From an uncultured Lachnospiraceae bacterium (lineage in GTDB: Bacteria; Bacillota; Clostridia; Lachnospirales; Lachnospiraceae), in NCBI GenBank assembly GCA_934401915.1, contig CAKRSV010000014.1, positions 1 to 52,729 of the forward strand: a stretch of 52,729 bases of DNA. Reading direction: 5' to 3'. A model generated the notes under the pieces. It was given only the letters and a program-made list of their open reading frames with translations. It ran no database searches and had not been told where the DNA came from. The translations under genes and the position numbers were made by a program. Shown here one piece after another: positions 16,344 through 26,024 of the stretch (position 1 is its first letter; each line of letters begins with the position of its first letter).

Positions 16344-16372
16344 TTGCAATTTTGGTTTTTCTTCTGTATAAT
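16344..16372 (+). promoter_or_regulatory. Promoter of the cellobiose phosphorylase transcript
   Basis: TTGCAA (16344-16349), 17 bp, TATAAT (16367-16372). A 120-nt leader follows before the small ORF. It holds hairpin-forming stretches (GCGGAC/GTCCGC near 16420-16443) and, at 16456-16468, an exact copy of the 13-bp CTTAATCGTTTTC that forms the right half of the divergent operator (16080-16092). The copy could act as a roadblock or looping site. Confidence 0.7.
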
Positions 16373-16495
16373 TTTCTTAAATCATGTCGGGTTTTTTATT
16401 GTGAGATGAAAAACCGATGTGCGGACCTTCCAAAACAGTCCGCCATGCCGTTTTACTTAATCGTTTTCTGAATTATGTGGGGAGGACAGACAGTT

Positions 16496-16561
16496 ATGGC
16501 AAAAGGCGGGCAGACACTTACCAATCGTAATTATTTTATCAAAAGGAGAAAGCAACTATGA
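16496..16561 (+). CDS. 21-residue leader peptide coupled to cellobiose phosphorylase
   Basis: The frame [21 protein letters not shown] has a strong ribosome site (GGGGAGG, 10 nt). Its TGA overlaps the phosphorylase ATG (ATGA). The phosphorylase ribosome site AAAGGAGAAAG lies inside the last codons. This geometry suggests translational coupling; the basic peptide itself is not recognised. Confidence 0.55.
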   Translation: MAKGGQTLTNRNYFIKRRKQL

Positions 16562-18993
16562 AATTTGGTTATTTTGATGATGCCAACCGTGAATACGTCA
16601 TCACAACACCCAAAACACCCTTACCCTGGATCAACTACCTCGGCACAGACGGATTTTTCTCTCTGATTTCCAATACCTGCGGTGGTTATACCTTTTATAA
16701 GGATGCCAAGCTGTTGCGTATGACACGTTACCGTTACAACGATGTTCCGAACGACATCAACGGCAAGTATTTCTATATTAAAGATGGAAACACCATGTGG
16801 AATCCAGGCTGGAAACCCACCCAGACCGATCTTGACAGCTATGAATGTCGTCACGGTATCGGCTACAGCCGTTTTACCGGAAAGAAGAACGACCTGGAGG
16901 CTTCTGTCCTGACATTCGTTCCCGTGGATGACAACTGCGAGATCAGCCAGGTGAAGCTGACCAACAACAGCAGCGCTGCAAAGAACATCTCTCTCTTCTC
17001 CTATGTAGAGTGGTGTCTCTGGAACGCCGACGATGACTCCAGAAACTTCCAGCGTAACCTGAGCACGGGCGAAGTAGAAGTGGCAGGCTCTACCATTTAC
17101 CATAAGACCGAGTACAGAGAGCGCCGTAACCATTATGCGATCTACTCTGTCAACACAAAGGTTGACGGCTTTGACACAAGCCGCGACGCTTTCCTTGGCG
17201 CATACCGCGGTGCAAACAACCCGGAAGTCGTTGAGAATGGCAAGGCAACAAACTCTATGGCAAGCGGCTGGTATCCGATCGCTTCCCATCAGATCAACAT
17301 AAGTCTGGCTCCCGGCGAGACAAAGTCCTTTGTCTTTGTTCTGGGCTATATCGAGAATCCGGAAGATCAGAAGTGGGAGGCTCCGGGCATCATCAACAAG
17401 AAGCCCGCAGATGCAATGCTCGCAAAATACCAGACCGACGCAGATGTGGACAAGGCTTTTGCAGCCCTGAATGCATACTGGAACGATCTGCTTTCCAAGT
17501 ACACCGTAAAATCTTCCAATGATAAAGTAGACCGCATGGTCAATATCTGGAACCAGTATCAGTGTATGGTTACCTTCAACATGTCCCGTTCCGCTTCCTA
17601 TTATGAATCCGGAATCGGCCGTGGTATGGGCTTCCGTGACTCCTGCCAGGATCTTCTTGGCTTCGTGCATCTGATCCCCGACCGTGCAAGACAGAGAATT
17701 ATCGATATCGCTTCTACACAGTTCCAGGACGGCAGCGCATATCATCAGTATCAGCCCCTTACCAAGAAGGGCAACTCCGATATCGGCAGCGGCTTCAACG
17801 ATGACCCGTTATGGCTCATTGCCGGTACTTCCGCATACGTTCGCGAGAGCGGCGATACCTCCATCCTGACAGAGATGGTTCCCTACGACAACGATATGTC
17901 TGTAGCTACCCCTCTGATGGGACACTTAAAGCGTTCCTTCGACTACATAGTCAACCACAAGGGACCTCACAACCTGCCTTTGATCGGCCGTGCAGACTGG
18001 AATGACTGTCTGAACCTGAACTGTTTCTCCGAGCATCCGGGCGAATCCTTCCAGACATTCGGACCTTCCGAAGGACCGGTTGCAGAATCCGTATTCATCG
18101 CCGGCATGTTTGTAAAATACGGCGAAGAGTATGCACAGTTATGTGAGCTGATGGGTGATCAGGCAGAAGCTGATTATGCCCGCGCCGAAGTACAGAAGAT
18201 GTACGACGCAGTCCTGAAAGACGGCTGGGATGGCGACTGGTTTGTCCGTGCTTACGATGCTTACGGTCACAAGATCGGTTCCAAGGAATGTGAAGAAGGT
18301 CAGATCTACATCGAATCCAACGGCTTCTGTCCTTTGGCAGGCATCGGCGTGAAGGAAGGACTTGCCGAGAAAGCACTGGATTCCGTAAAAGAGAAGCTGG
18401 ATACCAAGTACGGCGTTATGATCTTACAGCCTGCTTATACCAAATATCACTTAGAGCTTGGCGAAATCTCCTCCTATCCGCCGGGATACAAGGAGAACGC
18501 AGGTATCTTCTGTCATAACAATCCGTGGGTTTCCATCGCTGAAACCGTGATCGGACGCGGCGACAGAGCTTTCGAGATCTATCAGAAGACCTGCCCTGCT
18601 TATGTGGAAGAGTTCAGCGAAATCCACAGAACAGAGCCTTACGTATATTCCCAGATGGTTGCCGGCGCTGACGCCAAATTCCACGGCGAAGCAAAGAACA
18701 GCTGGCTGACCGGTACGGCTGCATGGACTTTCGTAAACGTATCCCAGCACATCTTGGGCGTATATCCTACGCATAAGGGACTCAGCATTGATCCTTGTGT
18801 TCCGAAGGGATTTGGTGATTTTGAACTGACCAGAAAGTTCCGTGAAGGTACTTACAATATCAAGGTTGTAAACCCTGACAACGTAGAAAAGGGCGTAAAA
18901 TCCATTACCGTTGACGGCAAGCCCGTAGATGGTTGTGTTGTTCCTTACGAAAAGGGTAAAACTCAGTACGATGTCATCGTAACCATGGGTTAA
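16558..18993 (+). CDS. cbp: Cellobiose phosphorylase (GH94)
   Basis: An 811-residue GH94 enzyme. It splits cellobiose with phosphate to alpha-glucose 1-phosphate and glucose in the cytoplasm, saving ATP. The whole chain follows the known cellobiose phosphorylases such as that of Cellvibrio gilvus: N-terminal [54 protein letters not shown], and [14 protein letters not shown], where Asp483 is the catalytic acid, then [20 protein letters not shown] and [13 protein letters not shown]. These stretches speak for cellobiose rather than cellodextrin or chitobiose. No signal peptide. Codon choice is strongly biased, as in highly expressed genes. Divergent from the LacI/ABC operon that presumably imports its substrate. 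Confidence 0.96.
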   Translation: MKFGYFDDANREYVITTPKTPLPWINYLGTDGFFSLISNTCGGYTFYKDAKLLRMTRYRYNDVPNDINGKYFYIKDGNTMWNPGWKPTQTDLDSYECRHGIGYSRFTGKKNDLEASVLTFVPVDDNCEISQVKLTNNSSAAKNISLFSYVEWCLWNADDDSRNFQRNLSTGEVEVAGSTIYHKTEYRERRNHYAIYSVNTKVDGFDTSRDAFLGAYRGANNPEVVENGKATNSMASGWYPIASHQINISLAPGETKSFVFVLGYIENPEDQKWEAPGIINKKPADAMLAKYQTDADVDKAFAALNAYWNDLLSKYTVKSSNDKVDRMVNIWNQYQCMVTFNMSRSASYYESGIGRGMGFRDSCQDLLGFVHLIPDRARQRIIDIASTQFQDGSAYHQYQPLTKKGNSDIGSGFNDDPLWLIAGTSAYVRESGDTSILTEMVPYDNDMSVATPLMGHLKRSFDYIVNHKGPHNLPLIGRADWNDCLNLNCFSEHPGESFQTFGPSEGPVAESVFIAGMFVKYGEEYAQLCELMGDQAEADYARAEVQKMYDAVLKDGWDGDWFVRAYDAYGHKIGSKECEEGQIYIESNGFCPLAGIGVKEGLAEKALDSVKEKLDTKYGVMILQPAYTKYHLELGEISSYPPGYKENAGIFCHNNPWVSIAETVIGRGDRAFEIYQKTCPAYVEEFSEIHRTEPYVYSQMVAGADAKFHGEAKNSWLTGTAAWTFVNVSQHILGVYPTHKGLSIDPCVPKGFGDFELTRKFREGTYNIKVVNPDNVEKGVKSITVDGKPVDGCVVPYEKGKTQYDVIVTMG

Positions 18994-19005
18994 TATATTT
19001 TCCTC

Positions 19006-19045
19006 AAAAGGGTCGGCAGCCAAAGCTGTCGACCCTCTTTCCTTT
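19006..19045 (+). terminator. Bidirectional terminator after cellobiose phosphorylase
   Basis: Stem GGGTCGGCAG/CTGTCGACCC (one mismatch) with loop CCAAAG; the tail TCTTTCCTTTT follows on plus and TTTTG on minus, between two convergent genes. Confidence 0.75.
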
Positions 19046-19051
19046 TATCCT

Positions 19052-19900
19052 CTATGCGTTCCTGCGCAGTCCGGGGAGCATCTCCTCAAAGCAGACGCCG
19101 TCGTTCTGCGGTACTTCCAGTTCGATTGTCCGTTTGATACATTTTCTCACAAAGCCTGACGCCCGGCGCACAGACTGATCGAAGCCGATCCCGTTCACGG
19201 CGTCCGCAGCAATGATCGACGCGAACACATCTCCCGTCCCCGGCCGCCCGGTCCCTACCCGGTGCGTCCGCAGCAGCCGCTGCTCGCTTCCCTTCTCACA
19301 GACATAGTTGGCAATAAATTCTCCCTGTGGGATACCGGTTATCACCACCCGGTCAGGTCCGAGCGCAACGATCTTTTCCGCCATCTCCCGCAGTTCCTTC
19401 TTATGCCAGCCGCTTTCCTTATAGGGCGTCCCCGTCAGGCTGCACGCTTCGGTAAGATTCGGCGTGGCGATATCTGCCAGCTCCACCAGCCCTTTCATCT
19501 CCTGGCACAGCTCCTGCGTGTACGTCACATACAGCTTTCCGTGATCTCCCATCACCGGATCCACGATCACCTGCGTCTGCACGCCGCCAAAGTTCTGCAG
19601 GAAGTCGCGCACCAGATGGATCTGCCGCGCCGATCCGAGAAAACCGGTCGCAATCCCATCGAAAGTAAATCCCAGTTTTTTCCACTCGGCGGTGTACGCC
19701 TCCATCCGGTCTGTATAATCGTCAAAAAAATACGTCGCATACCCGGTATGGTTAGAGAGGATCGCAGTCGGAACCGGACAGCACTGGACGCCCAGATGCG
19801 AGATGATCGGCAGCGCGACGGTCAGGGAACATCTTCCCATACCCGAAAGATCGTTGATCACCGCAATTCTCTTCTGTCTCTGTACCTGTATAGCTTCCAT
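19052..19900 (-). CDS. Pyridoxal/pyridoxamine kinase (PdxK/PdxY type)
   Basis: A 282-residue ribokinase-fold enzyme phosphorylating B6 vitamers to pyridoxal 5'-phosphate precursors. Signatures: INDLSGMGRCSLTVALP near the N-terminus, VIVDPVMGDHGKLY (magnesium/ATP region), TPNLTEACSLTG and VGTGRPGTGDVFAS with the GTGD anion hole and catalytic Asp. GGGAGAA precedes the start. It lies 33 bp after a small XRE-type gene in the same direction. The nearby PLP-dependent transaminases would use its product, although the linkage is only positional. Confidence 0.9.
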   Translation of the reverse strand: MEAIQVQRQKRIAVINDLSGMGRCSLTVALPIISHLGVQCCPVPTAILSNHTGYATYFFDDYTDRMEAYTAEWKKLGFTFDGIATGFLGSARQIHLVRDFLQNFGGVQTQVIVDPVMGDHGKLYVTYTQELCQEMKGLVELADIATPNLTEACSLTGTPYKESGWHKKELREMAEKIVALGPDRVVITGIPQGEFIANYVCEKGSEQRLLRTHRVGTGRPGTGDVFASIIAADAVNGIGFDQSVRRASGFVRKCIKRTIELEVPQNDGVCFEEMLPGLRRNA

Positions 19901-19933
19901 CTCTGATTCTCCCTGCCCTTTTTCATCGCTTTT

Positions 19934-20155
19934 TTATAGCATACCACACCCGGCACAGTCCATGCCACCCCAAGCGTCAAAAAAGGTCGCCAACCTTGGC
20001 AGCGTCTCGATATCCGGATAACTCAAGCCGTTTTCCCACTTGGAAACGGACGCCTTGGTCACGCCGATGAAATCTGCGAGTTGCTCCTGTGTGATCCGCT
20101 TTTCATGGCGGAGCCAGATCAGGTTTTCTCCTATCTTAATCTCTTTCATTTTCAA
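19934..20155 (-). CDS. Short XRE-family HTH protein with truncated tail
   Basis: The protein has 73 residues. Residues 6-60 are a full HTH_3 domain (NLIWLRHEKRITQEQLADFI, VTKASVSKWENGLSYPDIETLPRLATFF). Homologues such as the 365-residue protein at 50867-51964 continue into FxxSVDELLGY and a long C-terminal part. Here the chain turns into DAWGGMDCAGCGML and stops, so it is either a truncated relic or a minimal DNA-binding protein. No ribosome site stands out beyond AGAGAGG upstream. It is followed closely by the pyridoxal kinase gene. Confidence 0.65.
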   Translation of the reverse strand: MKMKEIKIGENLIWLRHEKRITQEQLADFIGVTKASVSKWENGLSYPDIETLPRLATFFDAWGGMDCAGCGML

Positions 20156-20217
20156 ACCTCTCTTGTATCCATAGTCTTTGTATCATCCCTGTCACAGCAG
20201 TTACTCTGCACATAATC

Positions 20218-20246
20218 AGTATACTTTGTTTCTTATATAGATACAA
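20218..20246 (-). promoter_or_regulatory. Possible promoter of the XRE-pyridoxal kinase unit
   Basis: TTGTAT (20246-20241), 17 bp, TATACT (20223-20218), about 63 bp upstream of the XRE start. The -35 box is weak. Confidence 0.45.
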
Positions 20247-20387
20247 CGGAGGCTGGCGAAACCTTTTCTCTCTCCAAATCAACCACAGCGAAACGTGCGG
20301 CCAAAACAGACAGAACCGCCTGTCGTGCCGAAGCACTGTCCGCGTCCTGTCCGTCATGGCTTCCGTTATTCTCTTTTCCGAAGCATT

Positions 20388-21194
20388 CTACTGCCCATTC
20401 CGGATGATCTCCTCTGCCATAGCAAGCATTTCATCTGCACTCAGCCCTGTATCAAAGCCTGCCAGGTTGTAGCTGGTGCCGTCCAGTTTCCAGGTAACGC
20501 CCTGTGACACATGGATCTCCACCTCGTCTGAGCCGGCAGAAATAAAATAATCATTTCTCTGCTCATTAGCCTCATCCTCCGGTGTCTTCTGGTAGTCCGC
20601 CGGCACAAACTTATACGTGTACTCGTCATAGTAAAGCGTCGTATCCCCACAGACCTTTGTCGCATCCGCTGTCTTGGCGCGCTGCTCCTCCTCGACCGGT
20701 CTGCACATATCAAGATAGATATCCCGACACCCTGCCTTTTCATAATAAACCGTCATATCCTTGTAGGTGTATACTTCATTTCTCTGATCATCAATGCCCT
20801 GTACATCCATGACCTCCATCGACCGGAAGCCATACCCATTGTCAAAGCCCTCCACTGTCAAGACATTGAAGCCAAGCTTCTTCTCTGCCTTGTCCATATC
20901 TCCGTCATAGCTCTCATACTGTCCGGTCAAAGAGCTGTGGCTTACCAGACCGGTCGCATGCCCTGCTGCATACGCTCCTCCAGAAAGCAGCAGACATGCC
21001 GCTGCCACACCGATCACTACCTTTTTTACACTTAAATGCTTCATACTTTCTGTCTCCTCCTGACTCTCCCGGATCCTTTCATCGATCCGCTCTTTTATGC
21101 CGGGGGAGGGCGAAAGACTGCTGCACTCCTGTGATAAGGCTTCTTTTATCTGATTCTTTTCCCCATCATCATGGTACGGATATTTCCTTTTCAT
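20388..21194 (-). CDS. Anti-sigma factor-like membrane protein (DUF4367-type)
   Basis: The protein has 268 residues: a cytoplasmic N-terminus (1-53), one membrane segment (about 57-77, VVIGVAAACLLLSGGAYAAG) and an extracellular domain with VYTYKDMTVYYEKAG and ETIRNGQ-like end sequences typical of DUF4367/DUF4179 proteins. Its start overlaps the end of an ECF sigma factor gene by 26 bp, the usual arrangement of a membrane anti-sigma factor that holds its sigma factor until a surface signal arrives. The signal is unknown. Confidence 0.8.
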   Translation of the reverse strand: MKRKYPYHDDGEKNQIKEALSQECSSLSPSPGIKERIDERIRESQEETESMKHLSVKKVVIGVAAACLLLSGGAYAAGHATGLVSHSSLTGQYESYDGDMDKAEKKLGFNVLTVEGFDNGYGFRSMEVMDVQGIDDQRNEVYTYKDMTVYYEKAGCRDIYLDMCRPVEEEQRAKTADATKVCGDTTLYYDEYTYKFVPADYQKTPEDEANEQRNDYFISAGSDEVEIHVSQGVTWKLDGTSYNLAGFDTGLSADEMLAMAEEIIRNGQ

Positions 21195-21747
21195 AAGAAC
21201 CTCTTTCTGACCATCCGGTCTGCGTCTGCAATATCTGCCTTAGGTTTCTCCTCGCCGTATGGAGTCTGGACTTCACCGTCCCCTCCAGACAGCCGCAGAT
21301 CTTTGCGATCTCGCTGACACTGTAGTCCTGATAATAGAATAAGATCACAACCGTGCGCTGCCGGATGGGCAGTTCCCTGACTGCCTTCGCAAGCTCTGTC
21401 GCCTGCTCCCGCTTCAGCACCTGTTCCAGAGAAGATGGCTCCGGATGGGTATCGGCTTTCTCCGCGACCTGTTCATCGGGTTGCTCCCTATTTTTTCTTT
21501 TCCCCATTTTATAGGCCGTGTGTACAAGAATCTGCATCATCCAGCTTTTGAACCCGCTGTCGTTTTTCAGCTCCCTGCAGTGCAGATACACTTTCACAAA
21601 CGTCTCCTGCACGACGTCCTCACTGTCGGGAAGATTTCCTGTGATCAGATATGCCGTATGAAACGCCAGCTTCTTATACTTTTCATAGAGCAGATCGAAG
21701 GACGCCTTATCGCCTTCCTTCATCTGCCGAACCAATACCTCTTCCAA
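21169..21747 (-). CDS. ECF RNA polymerase sigma factor
   Basis: A 192-residue sigma-70 family protein. Region 2 is at about residues 8-75 (DLLYEKYKKLAFHTAYLITG, DSEDVVQETFVKVYLH) and region 4 at about 120-175 (LPIRQRTVVILFYYQDYSVSEIA, LEGTVKSRLHTARRNLR). It has no region 3, as expected for ECF factors. GAACCT and ACTCTT, 15 bp apart, lie 43-69 bp upstream (21816-21790); they could be a self-recognised promoter, but this is weak. Paired with the overlapping membrane protein as an ECF/anti-sigma module. Confidence 0.92.
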   Translation of the reverse strand: MEEVLVRQMKEGDKASFDLLYEKYKKLAFHTAYLITGNLPDSEDVVQETFVKVYLHCRELKNDSGFKSWMMQILVHTAYKMGKRKNREQPDEQVAEKADTHPEPSSLEQVLKREQATELAKAVRELPIRQRTVVILFYYQDYSVSEIAKICGCLEGTVKSRLHTARRNLRQILQTQTGWSERGSYEKEISVP

Positions 21748-21843
21748 AACTTCTCTTCTCCCGTTGCTTTTTTCGGTGCACCTGTCTATAAGAGTCTTTC
21801 TGTGTCAAAGAGGTTCATGTTTTTCTAAAAAATTTTCAAAAAA

Positions 21844-23145
21844 TCATTCCGTCATAATGCGGATGATCTCGCGGTCCGTCTCTCTCATCCCGAGCGAGCC
21901 GAGCCTGCCGACATTGCGGATCGTGTTCTCCACGCCCTTCTTCACAATGCCGTCTCCGTCGCGGAACTGCTGCCCGCGGCAATACATCTCATAGCCGAGA
22001 ATCCCCGCTTCGACCGCCACCGCGATCTTTGCCGCGCAGGAAGGCTTCGCCCCGTCGCACACCATGCCGGAGGTGATCGCCAGCGCGTTGACCAGCGTGT
22101 GTGTCACAGCCTTCAGTCCGCCCCCGCACAGATAAGCGATCCCGCAGCCTGCTGCCGCTCCCGCGCTGACCGCACCGCAGTAGGCGGAGAGACAGCCGAT
22201 CCCCTGCTTTTCGTGTACGGCGATCAGATTGCTCAGGGTCAGCGCCCGGTACAGCTTTTCCTGCGTCGCTCCCATCTCCTTCGCATACTCGATCACCGGG
22301 AGCGACACGGTAAGACCCTGGTTCCCGCTGCCGGAATTGACGACCACCGGCAGCTCGCAGCCGCTCATGCGTGCGTCAGATCCCGCTGCGGCAGCCGCCT
22401 TCGCACGTTCCTTGAGTCCGCTTCCAAAGCCCGCCCGGATCACTTTTCCAATATTGGCGCCGTAGCTGTGCCGCAGTCCCTCCTCGGAGATCGCTGTATT
22501 ATACCGGATCTGCCGGTCGATCGTCCCGTGGATATCCTGCAATTCGACGCTCTGCGCAAAGTCAAAAATATCCTCCACACTGAGCAGTTTCCTGAGATCC
22601 TCTTTTCCCGATCCCTCGTCCGTCCCAGCCTTGGACGGTTCATCCTGATACAAAACCTCTTCTTCGCTCTGCAAGAGTACCACATGTGTGTGGTGGCCGG
22701 CAAGCCGCGCCTTGGCACTGTGTCCGTCCTTCCACACCTCAACCAGGATGTCCAGAAGCTCTCCAGTCGCCTCTCTCTTTCCGTCAAAGCTACTGACACT
22801 CATGTCAGTTATATCCAGATACTCGCGGATCTGCCCCTTCTGCCTCTCCGACACCACGGAGATGACCTCCAGCTCTTTGTCCGGATCCCCGGCGACGATC
22901 CCCGCGGCCGCAGCCGCCTTGATCCCTTTCATGCCCCCGGTGTTGGGAACGATCACGCTCTTGACATTCTTTACGATATTCCCGCTGACAAAGATCTCTA
23001 CCTTGTCCGGGATCTGCTGCAGAGTCCTTCTGGCAAGCGCGCTGCAATAAGCAACGGCGATGGGTTCTGTACAGCCCATCGCCGGAATCAGCTCCTGTTT
23101 GAGGATCTCAATATATGACCGGTATCTTATGTCGTCTCTCTCCAT
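21844..23145 (-). CDS. cyuA: L-cysteine desulfidase/UPF0597 (CyuA-YhaM family)
   Basis: A 433-residue member of the UPF0597/serine dehydratase alpha-like family. Members are iron-sulfur enzymes that break down L-cysteine to pyruvate, ammonia and sulfide. Seen are MGCTEPIAVAYCSALA near the N-terminus, VNSGSGNQGLTVSLPV, SAYCGAVSAGAAAGCGIAYL and MVCDGAKPSCAAKIAVAVEAG, with conserved cysteines for the cluster. I use the ATG at 23145 (GAGG 6 nt upstream, 8 bp after the preceding stop); a GTG at 23157 is the alternative. Last gene of the eight-gene operon beginning with the D-amino-acid transaminase. The true substrate may be another amino acid. Confidence 0.85.
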   Translation of the reverse strand: MERDDIRYRSYIEILKQELIPAMGCTEPIAVAYCSALARRTLQQIPDKVEIFVSGNIVKNVKSVIVPNTGGMKGIKAAAAAGIVAGDPDKELEVISVVSERQKGQIREYLDITDMSVSSFDGKREATGELLDILVEVWKDGHSAKARLAGHHTHVVLLQSEEEVLYQDEPSKAGTDEGSGKEDLRKLLSVEDIFDFAQSVELQDIHGTIDRQIRYNTAISEEGLRHSYGANIGKVIRAGFGSGLKERAKAAAAAGSDARMSGCELPVVVNSGSGNQGLTVSLPVIEYAKEMGATQEKLYRALTLSNLIAVHEKQGIGCLSAYCGAVSAGAAAGCGIAYLCGGGLKAVTHTLVNALAITSGMVCDGAKPSCAAKIAVAVEAGILGYEMYCRGQQFRDGDGIVKKGVENTIRNVGRLGSLGMRETDREIIRIMTE

Positions 23146-23153
23146 CTTCCGCC

Positions 23154-24323
23154 TCACTTTCCGGCTGCGATCCTTTTGCAGAACCGCTCCATTCTGTCCA
23201 TGCCCTCCACGATATTTTCCATGCTGGTCGCATAGGAGATCCGGAAGTAACTGCTGCCCTTCACCGATCCGAAATTGCTGCCGGGCACGACCGCCACGTG
23301 CTCTTCGTCCATCAGCCGCTCCGCAAACTCTTCCGCGCGCAGTCCGGTCTTTTCGAGATTGACGAACACATAGAACGCGCCCTTCGGTTTGATACAGGAA
23401 AGCCCCGGCATCTGATTGATCTTTTCATAGATATAGTCCCGCCGCTTCTGGTACTGCGCCACCATCGTCTCACAGTACGGCAGACAGTACCGGATCGCCG
23501 CGATCGCACCTCTCTGCGGCGTGTTGGGAACCGCGGAGTAAACGCCCTCCGTCAGCTTGATCATCAGCACGATCAGCTCCTTCGGTCCGGAGCCGAAGCC
23601 CACACGGAAGCCCGGCATGGCAAAGGTCTTAGAGCAGCTGTCCACGATCAGCGTCCGCTCCTTCATTCCCGGCACCGACGCGATGCTGAAATACTTCAGT
23701 CCGTCGAAGATAATATGCCGGTACACCTCGTCGCTGATGACAAACAGATCGTTCTTGATCGCGATCTCTGCAAGTTTACGCGTCACCTCCTCAGAGATGA
23801 TCCCTCCCGTCGGATTGCAGGGCGAGTTGATCATCAGCACCTTTGACTTTGGCGTCAGCGCCTTTTCCACCGCCTCGGGCGTCAGGATAAACTCATCTTC
23901 CTCAAGGACGTCGACCGGTACCGTGACGCCATGGCACATCTCGATCATCTGCCGGTAATTCGAGAAATACGGTGCGCTGACCAGCACCTCGTCCCCCTCG
24001 TTCAAAAGAGAGAGCAGTCCCAGAAACAGAGCGCCCATGCCTCCGACTGTCACGATCGTCTCCTCTGTCCGGTACGGAATGCCCGTGACCTTGGACAGAT
24101 ATTCCACGTACACCTCCCGCAGCTCCTCCAGCCCGGCTCCCGGCGCATAGGCGGACTCTCTGGCGTCCAGCGAAGCTTTCGCCGCCTCAAACACTTCGTC
24201 CACCGGCTTGAAATCCGGTTCTCCTACGGCAAACGAAATGGAATCCTCCATCGCCGCAGCCTTTACCATCATCTTACGGATCGGCGATGCCGGGATCGCC
24301 TCTGCAATTCTTGAATATTCCAT
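23154..24323 (-). CDS. PLP-dependent aminotransferase, class I/II
   Basis: A 389-residue fold type I aminotransferase. It has the PLP lysine K232 (DSCSKTFAMPGFRVG), Asp198 in ISDEVYRH for the pyridine nitrogen, Asn170 in NSPCNPTGG and a C-terminal substrate Arg in SSYFRISYA. It resembles the aspartate/aromatic/alanine aminotransferase group; the amino donor cannot be fixed. The start at 24323 (MEYSRIAEAIPAS) has AGGAGAGG upstream; 12 further codons are open. Within the 5-oxoproline/D-glutamate operon it could move the amino group of L-glutamate released by PxpABC to a keto acid (inference). Confidence 0.9.
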   Translation of the reverse strand: MEYSRIAEAIPASPIRKMMVKAAAMEDSISFAVGEPDFKPVDEVFEAAKASLDARESAYAPGAGLEELREVYVEYLSKVTGIPYRTEETIVTVGGMGALFLGLLSLLNEGDEVLVSAPYFSNYRQMIEMCHGVTVPVDVLEEDEFILTPEAVEKALTPKSKVLMINSPCNPTGGIISEEVTRKLAEIAIKNDLFVISDEVYRHIIFDGLKYFSIASVPGMKERTLIVDSCSKTFAMPGFRVGFGSGPKELIVLMIKLTEGVYSAVPNTPQRGAIAAIRYCLPYCETMVAQYQKRRDYIYEKINQMPGLSCIKPKGAFYVFVNLEKTGLRAEEFAERLMDEEHVAVVPGSNFGSVKGSSYFRISYATSMENIVEGMDRMERFCKRIAAGK

Positions 24324-24346
24324 GGTCAAACCTCTCCTCTCCGCGC

Positions 24347-25189
24347 TTATGCGCCGCACACTGCCGCTGTCAGATCGCTCATGATCTCCTCTTCGATCTC
24401 CTGCGGAAACCCGTCAACGCTCGGCACATTTTCCTTTGATACGCCGTCCACACTGCCCAGCGCCACAATGCTCTTCAGATAGGAAGCGACCCACTTATAG
24501 CCGGGGAGCAGGCTCTTGTCCCCGCTGAGGAGCGCCAGATAAGCAACGATCCCATAAGCGCCCCAGTTGGACACGGTCGCGATGACCAGCCTGTCCACAC
24601 ATACCTTGCAGGGAATCAGCGACAGCTTTTCCGCAATGACGTCCTTCATATTTCCCATTCCGATCTCGTTGCCGCCGTCGCCCACACCGATCGTCGGGAT
24701 CTGTCCCTGGTATTTGGCAAACAGCATATCCACCGGCGCGGTGTTTTCCTTGATGCTGACGCCGCGCATATTCGCGTAGTCATCCTGCGTGTTCTGCCCG
24801 CAGCGCTCGATGGAGATCATTCCCACCGGCTTAAACTTCTCGATCAGATCCGCACAGAACGTCTCTCCGTCGCTGTTTTTCATGTAGACTGTCTCGATCT
24901 TTTCCGGTTCAAAAAAGCCTTTGCAGTATTCATCCGTCACGATGACAGCGTGATAGCCGAGCCTGTTCAGCGCCTTTGCCAGCATCACCGTTCCGACAGG
25001 GCCGTCTGTCTCCGCATAGCCTGCCACATAAAATCCGGTCGTCAAAAAGACGTTTCCTCTCTCCCAGGACAGAATATCCTGCGCCGCTTCCTTGCAATAA
25101 CTCTCCGGAAGTTTTTCCCGAAGAATGTTCATCCCGCGGTGGGAATGGTGTAATATAATGTTCTCTATGGTATCCGTTCTCATGTACAT
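24347..25189 (-). CDS. DUF4392 protein, D-glutamate cyclase C-terminal type
   Basis: A 280-residue DUF4392 protein, matching the C-terminal half of the animal mitochondrial D-glutamate cyclase DGLUCY, which converts D-glutamate to 5-oxo-D-proline. Seen are RGNVFLTTGFYVAGYAETDG, SIERCGQNTQDDYANMRG and the strongly conserved GVGDGGNEIGMGN. No signal peptide. It lies in one operon with the DUF1445 protein (the N-terminal half of DGLUCY) and all three 5-oxoprolinase subunits, which supports the assignment. ATG at 25189 is preceded by AAAGG; a second ATG two codons on is possible. Confidence 0.85.
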   Translation of the reverse strand: MYMRTDTIENIILHHSHRGMNILREKLPESYCKEAAQDILSWERGNVFLTTGFYVAGYAETDGPVGTVMLAKALNRLGYHAVIVTDEYCKGFFEPEKIETVYMKNSDGETFCADLIEKFKPVGMISIERCGQNTQDDYANMRGVSIKENTAPVDMLFAKYQGQIPTIGVGDGGNEIGMGNMKDVIAEKLSLIPCKVCVDRLVIATVSNWGAYGIVAYLALLSGDKSLLPGYKWVASYLKSIVALGSVDGVSKENVPSVDGFPQEIEEEIMSDLTAAVCGA

Positions 25190-25225
25190 CCCTGCCTTTA
25201 TCTCTTCTCTCGTCGCCGGTCTGCG

Positions 25226-26008
25226 TCAGAGTTGTCCTCTCGCCGCCATCACATCTGCGATCGAGGCGATATCGATTCCTTCCTTCCGAAGCGCCTCGCG
25301 GATCTTTCTGACAAATTCGAGCGCCTTTGCGTTGTCGCCATGCACACAGATCGAATCTGCCTCCAACTCGATCTCTTTGCCGGTGATTGCCTTCACCTTG
25401 TGGTCCTTGACGATCGAAATGACCCGCTCGATCGCCAGCGCTTCATCCGTGATCACGGCCCCCTCCATTCCACGCGGAACAAGGGCTCCGTCCTCCTCGT
25501 AAGCCCGGTCGGCAAACACCTCTCTTGCAAAGGTCAGTCCGATCTTCTTTGCCGCGAGATCCATCTGGCTTCCCGGCTGTCCCAGAAGGATCAGGGACGG
25601 ATCTACCTTGTAGATCCCTTCGCAGATCGCCTCTGCCATATGCAGATTTTTGCCTGCCATGTTGTACATCGCGCCATGCGGCTTCACATGCTGCATCTTC
25701 ACTCCGGCTGCCGCACAGAATGCCTGCAGCGCGCCGACCTGATACTGCACCATCGCCTTTAATTCCCTGTCGGTGACGTTCATATTCCTTCGTCCGAAGC
25801 CGACCAGATCCGGATAACCCGGATGCGCGCCGACTGCCACGCCGTTTTCTTTTGCAGAGGCAACCGTCGCCGCCATCACCAGCGGATCGGACGCATGAAA
25901 CCCACACGCCACATTGGCAGACGAAATATAAGGGATCACTTCTGCATCCATTCCAATTTTATAGGCGCCAAAGCTCTCGCCCAGATCACAGTTCAAATCT
26001 ATCTTCAT
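25226..26008 (-). CDS. pxpA: 5-oxoprolinase subunit A (LamB/YcsF)
   Basis: A 260-residue LamB/YcsF family protein. With PxpB and PxpC it forms the bacterial ATP-dependent 5-oxoprolinase that turns 5-oxo-L-proline into L-glutamate. Seen are [45 protein letters not shown] and [10 protein letters not shown], the metal/substrate positions of the family. The start at 26008 has AAAGGAGATG upstream and fits the family N-terminus; the 8 upstream codons are open but unlikely. Confidence 0.95.
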   Translation of the reverse strand: MKIDLNCDLGESFGAYKIGMDAEVIPYISSANVACGFHASDPLVMAATVASAKENGVAVGAHPGYPDLVGFGRRNMNVTDRELKAMVQYQVGALQAFCAAAGVKMQHVKPHGAMYNMAGKNLHMAEAICEGIYKVDPSLILLGQPGSQMDLAAKKIGLTFAREVFADRAYEEDGALVPRGMEGAVITDEALAIERVISIVKDHKVKAITGKEIELEADSICVHGDNAKALEFVRKIREALRKEGIDIASIADVMAARGQL

Positions 26009-26024
26009 ATCGCCATCTCCTTTG

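Noticed and set aside
16621..17745. 374-codon minus-strand frame
   Set aside because: Antisense to the strongly conserved GH94 gene, a by-product of its codon bias.
21790..21816. Autoregulated ECF promoter (GAACCT-15 bp-ACTCTT)
   Set aside because: The position is right but the boxes are only loosely ECF-like; too weak for a feature of its own.
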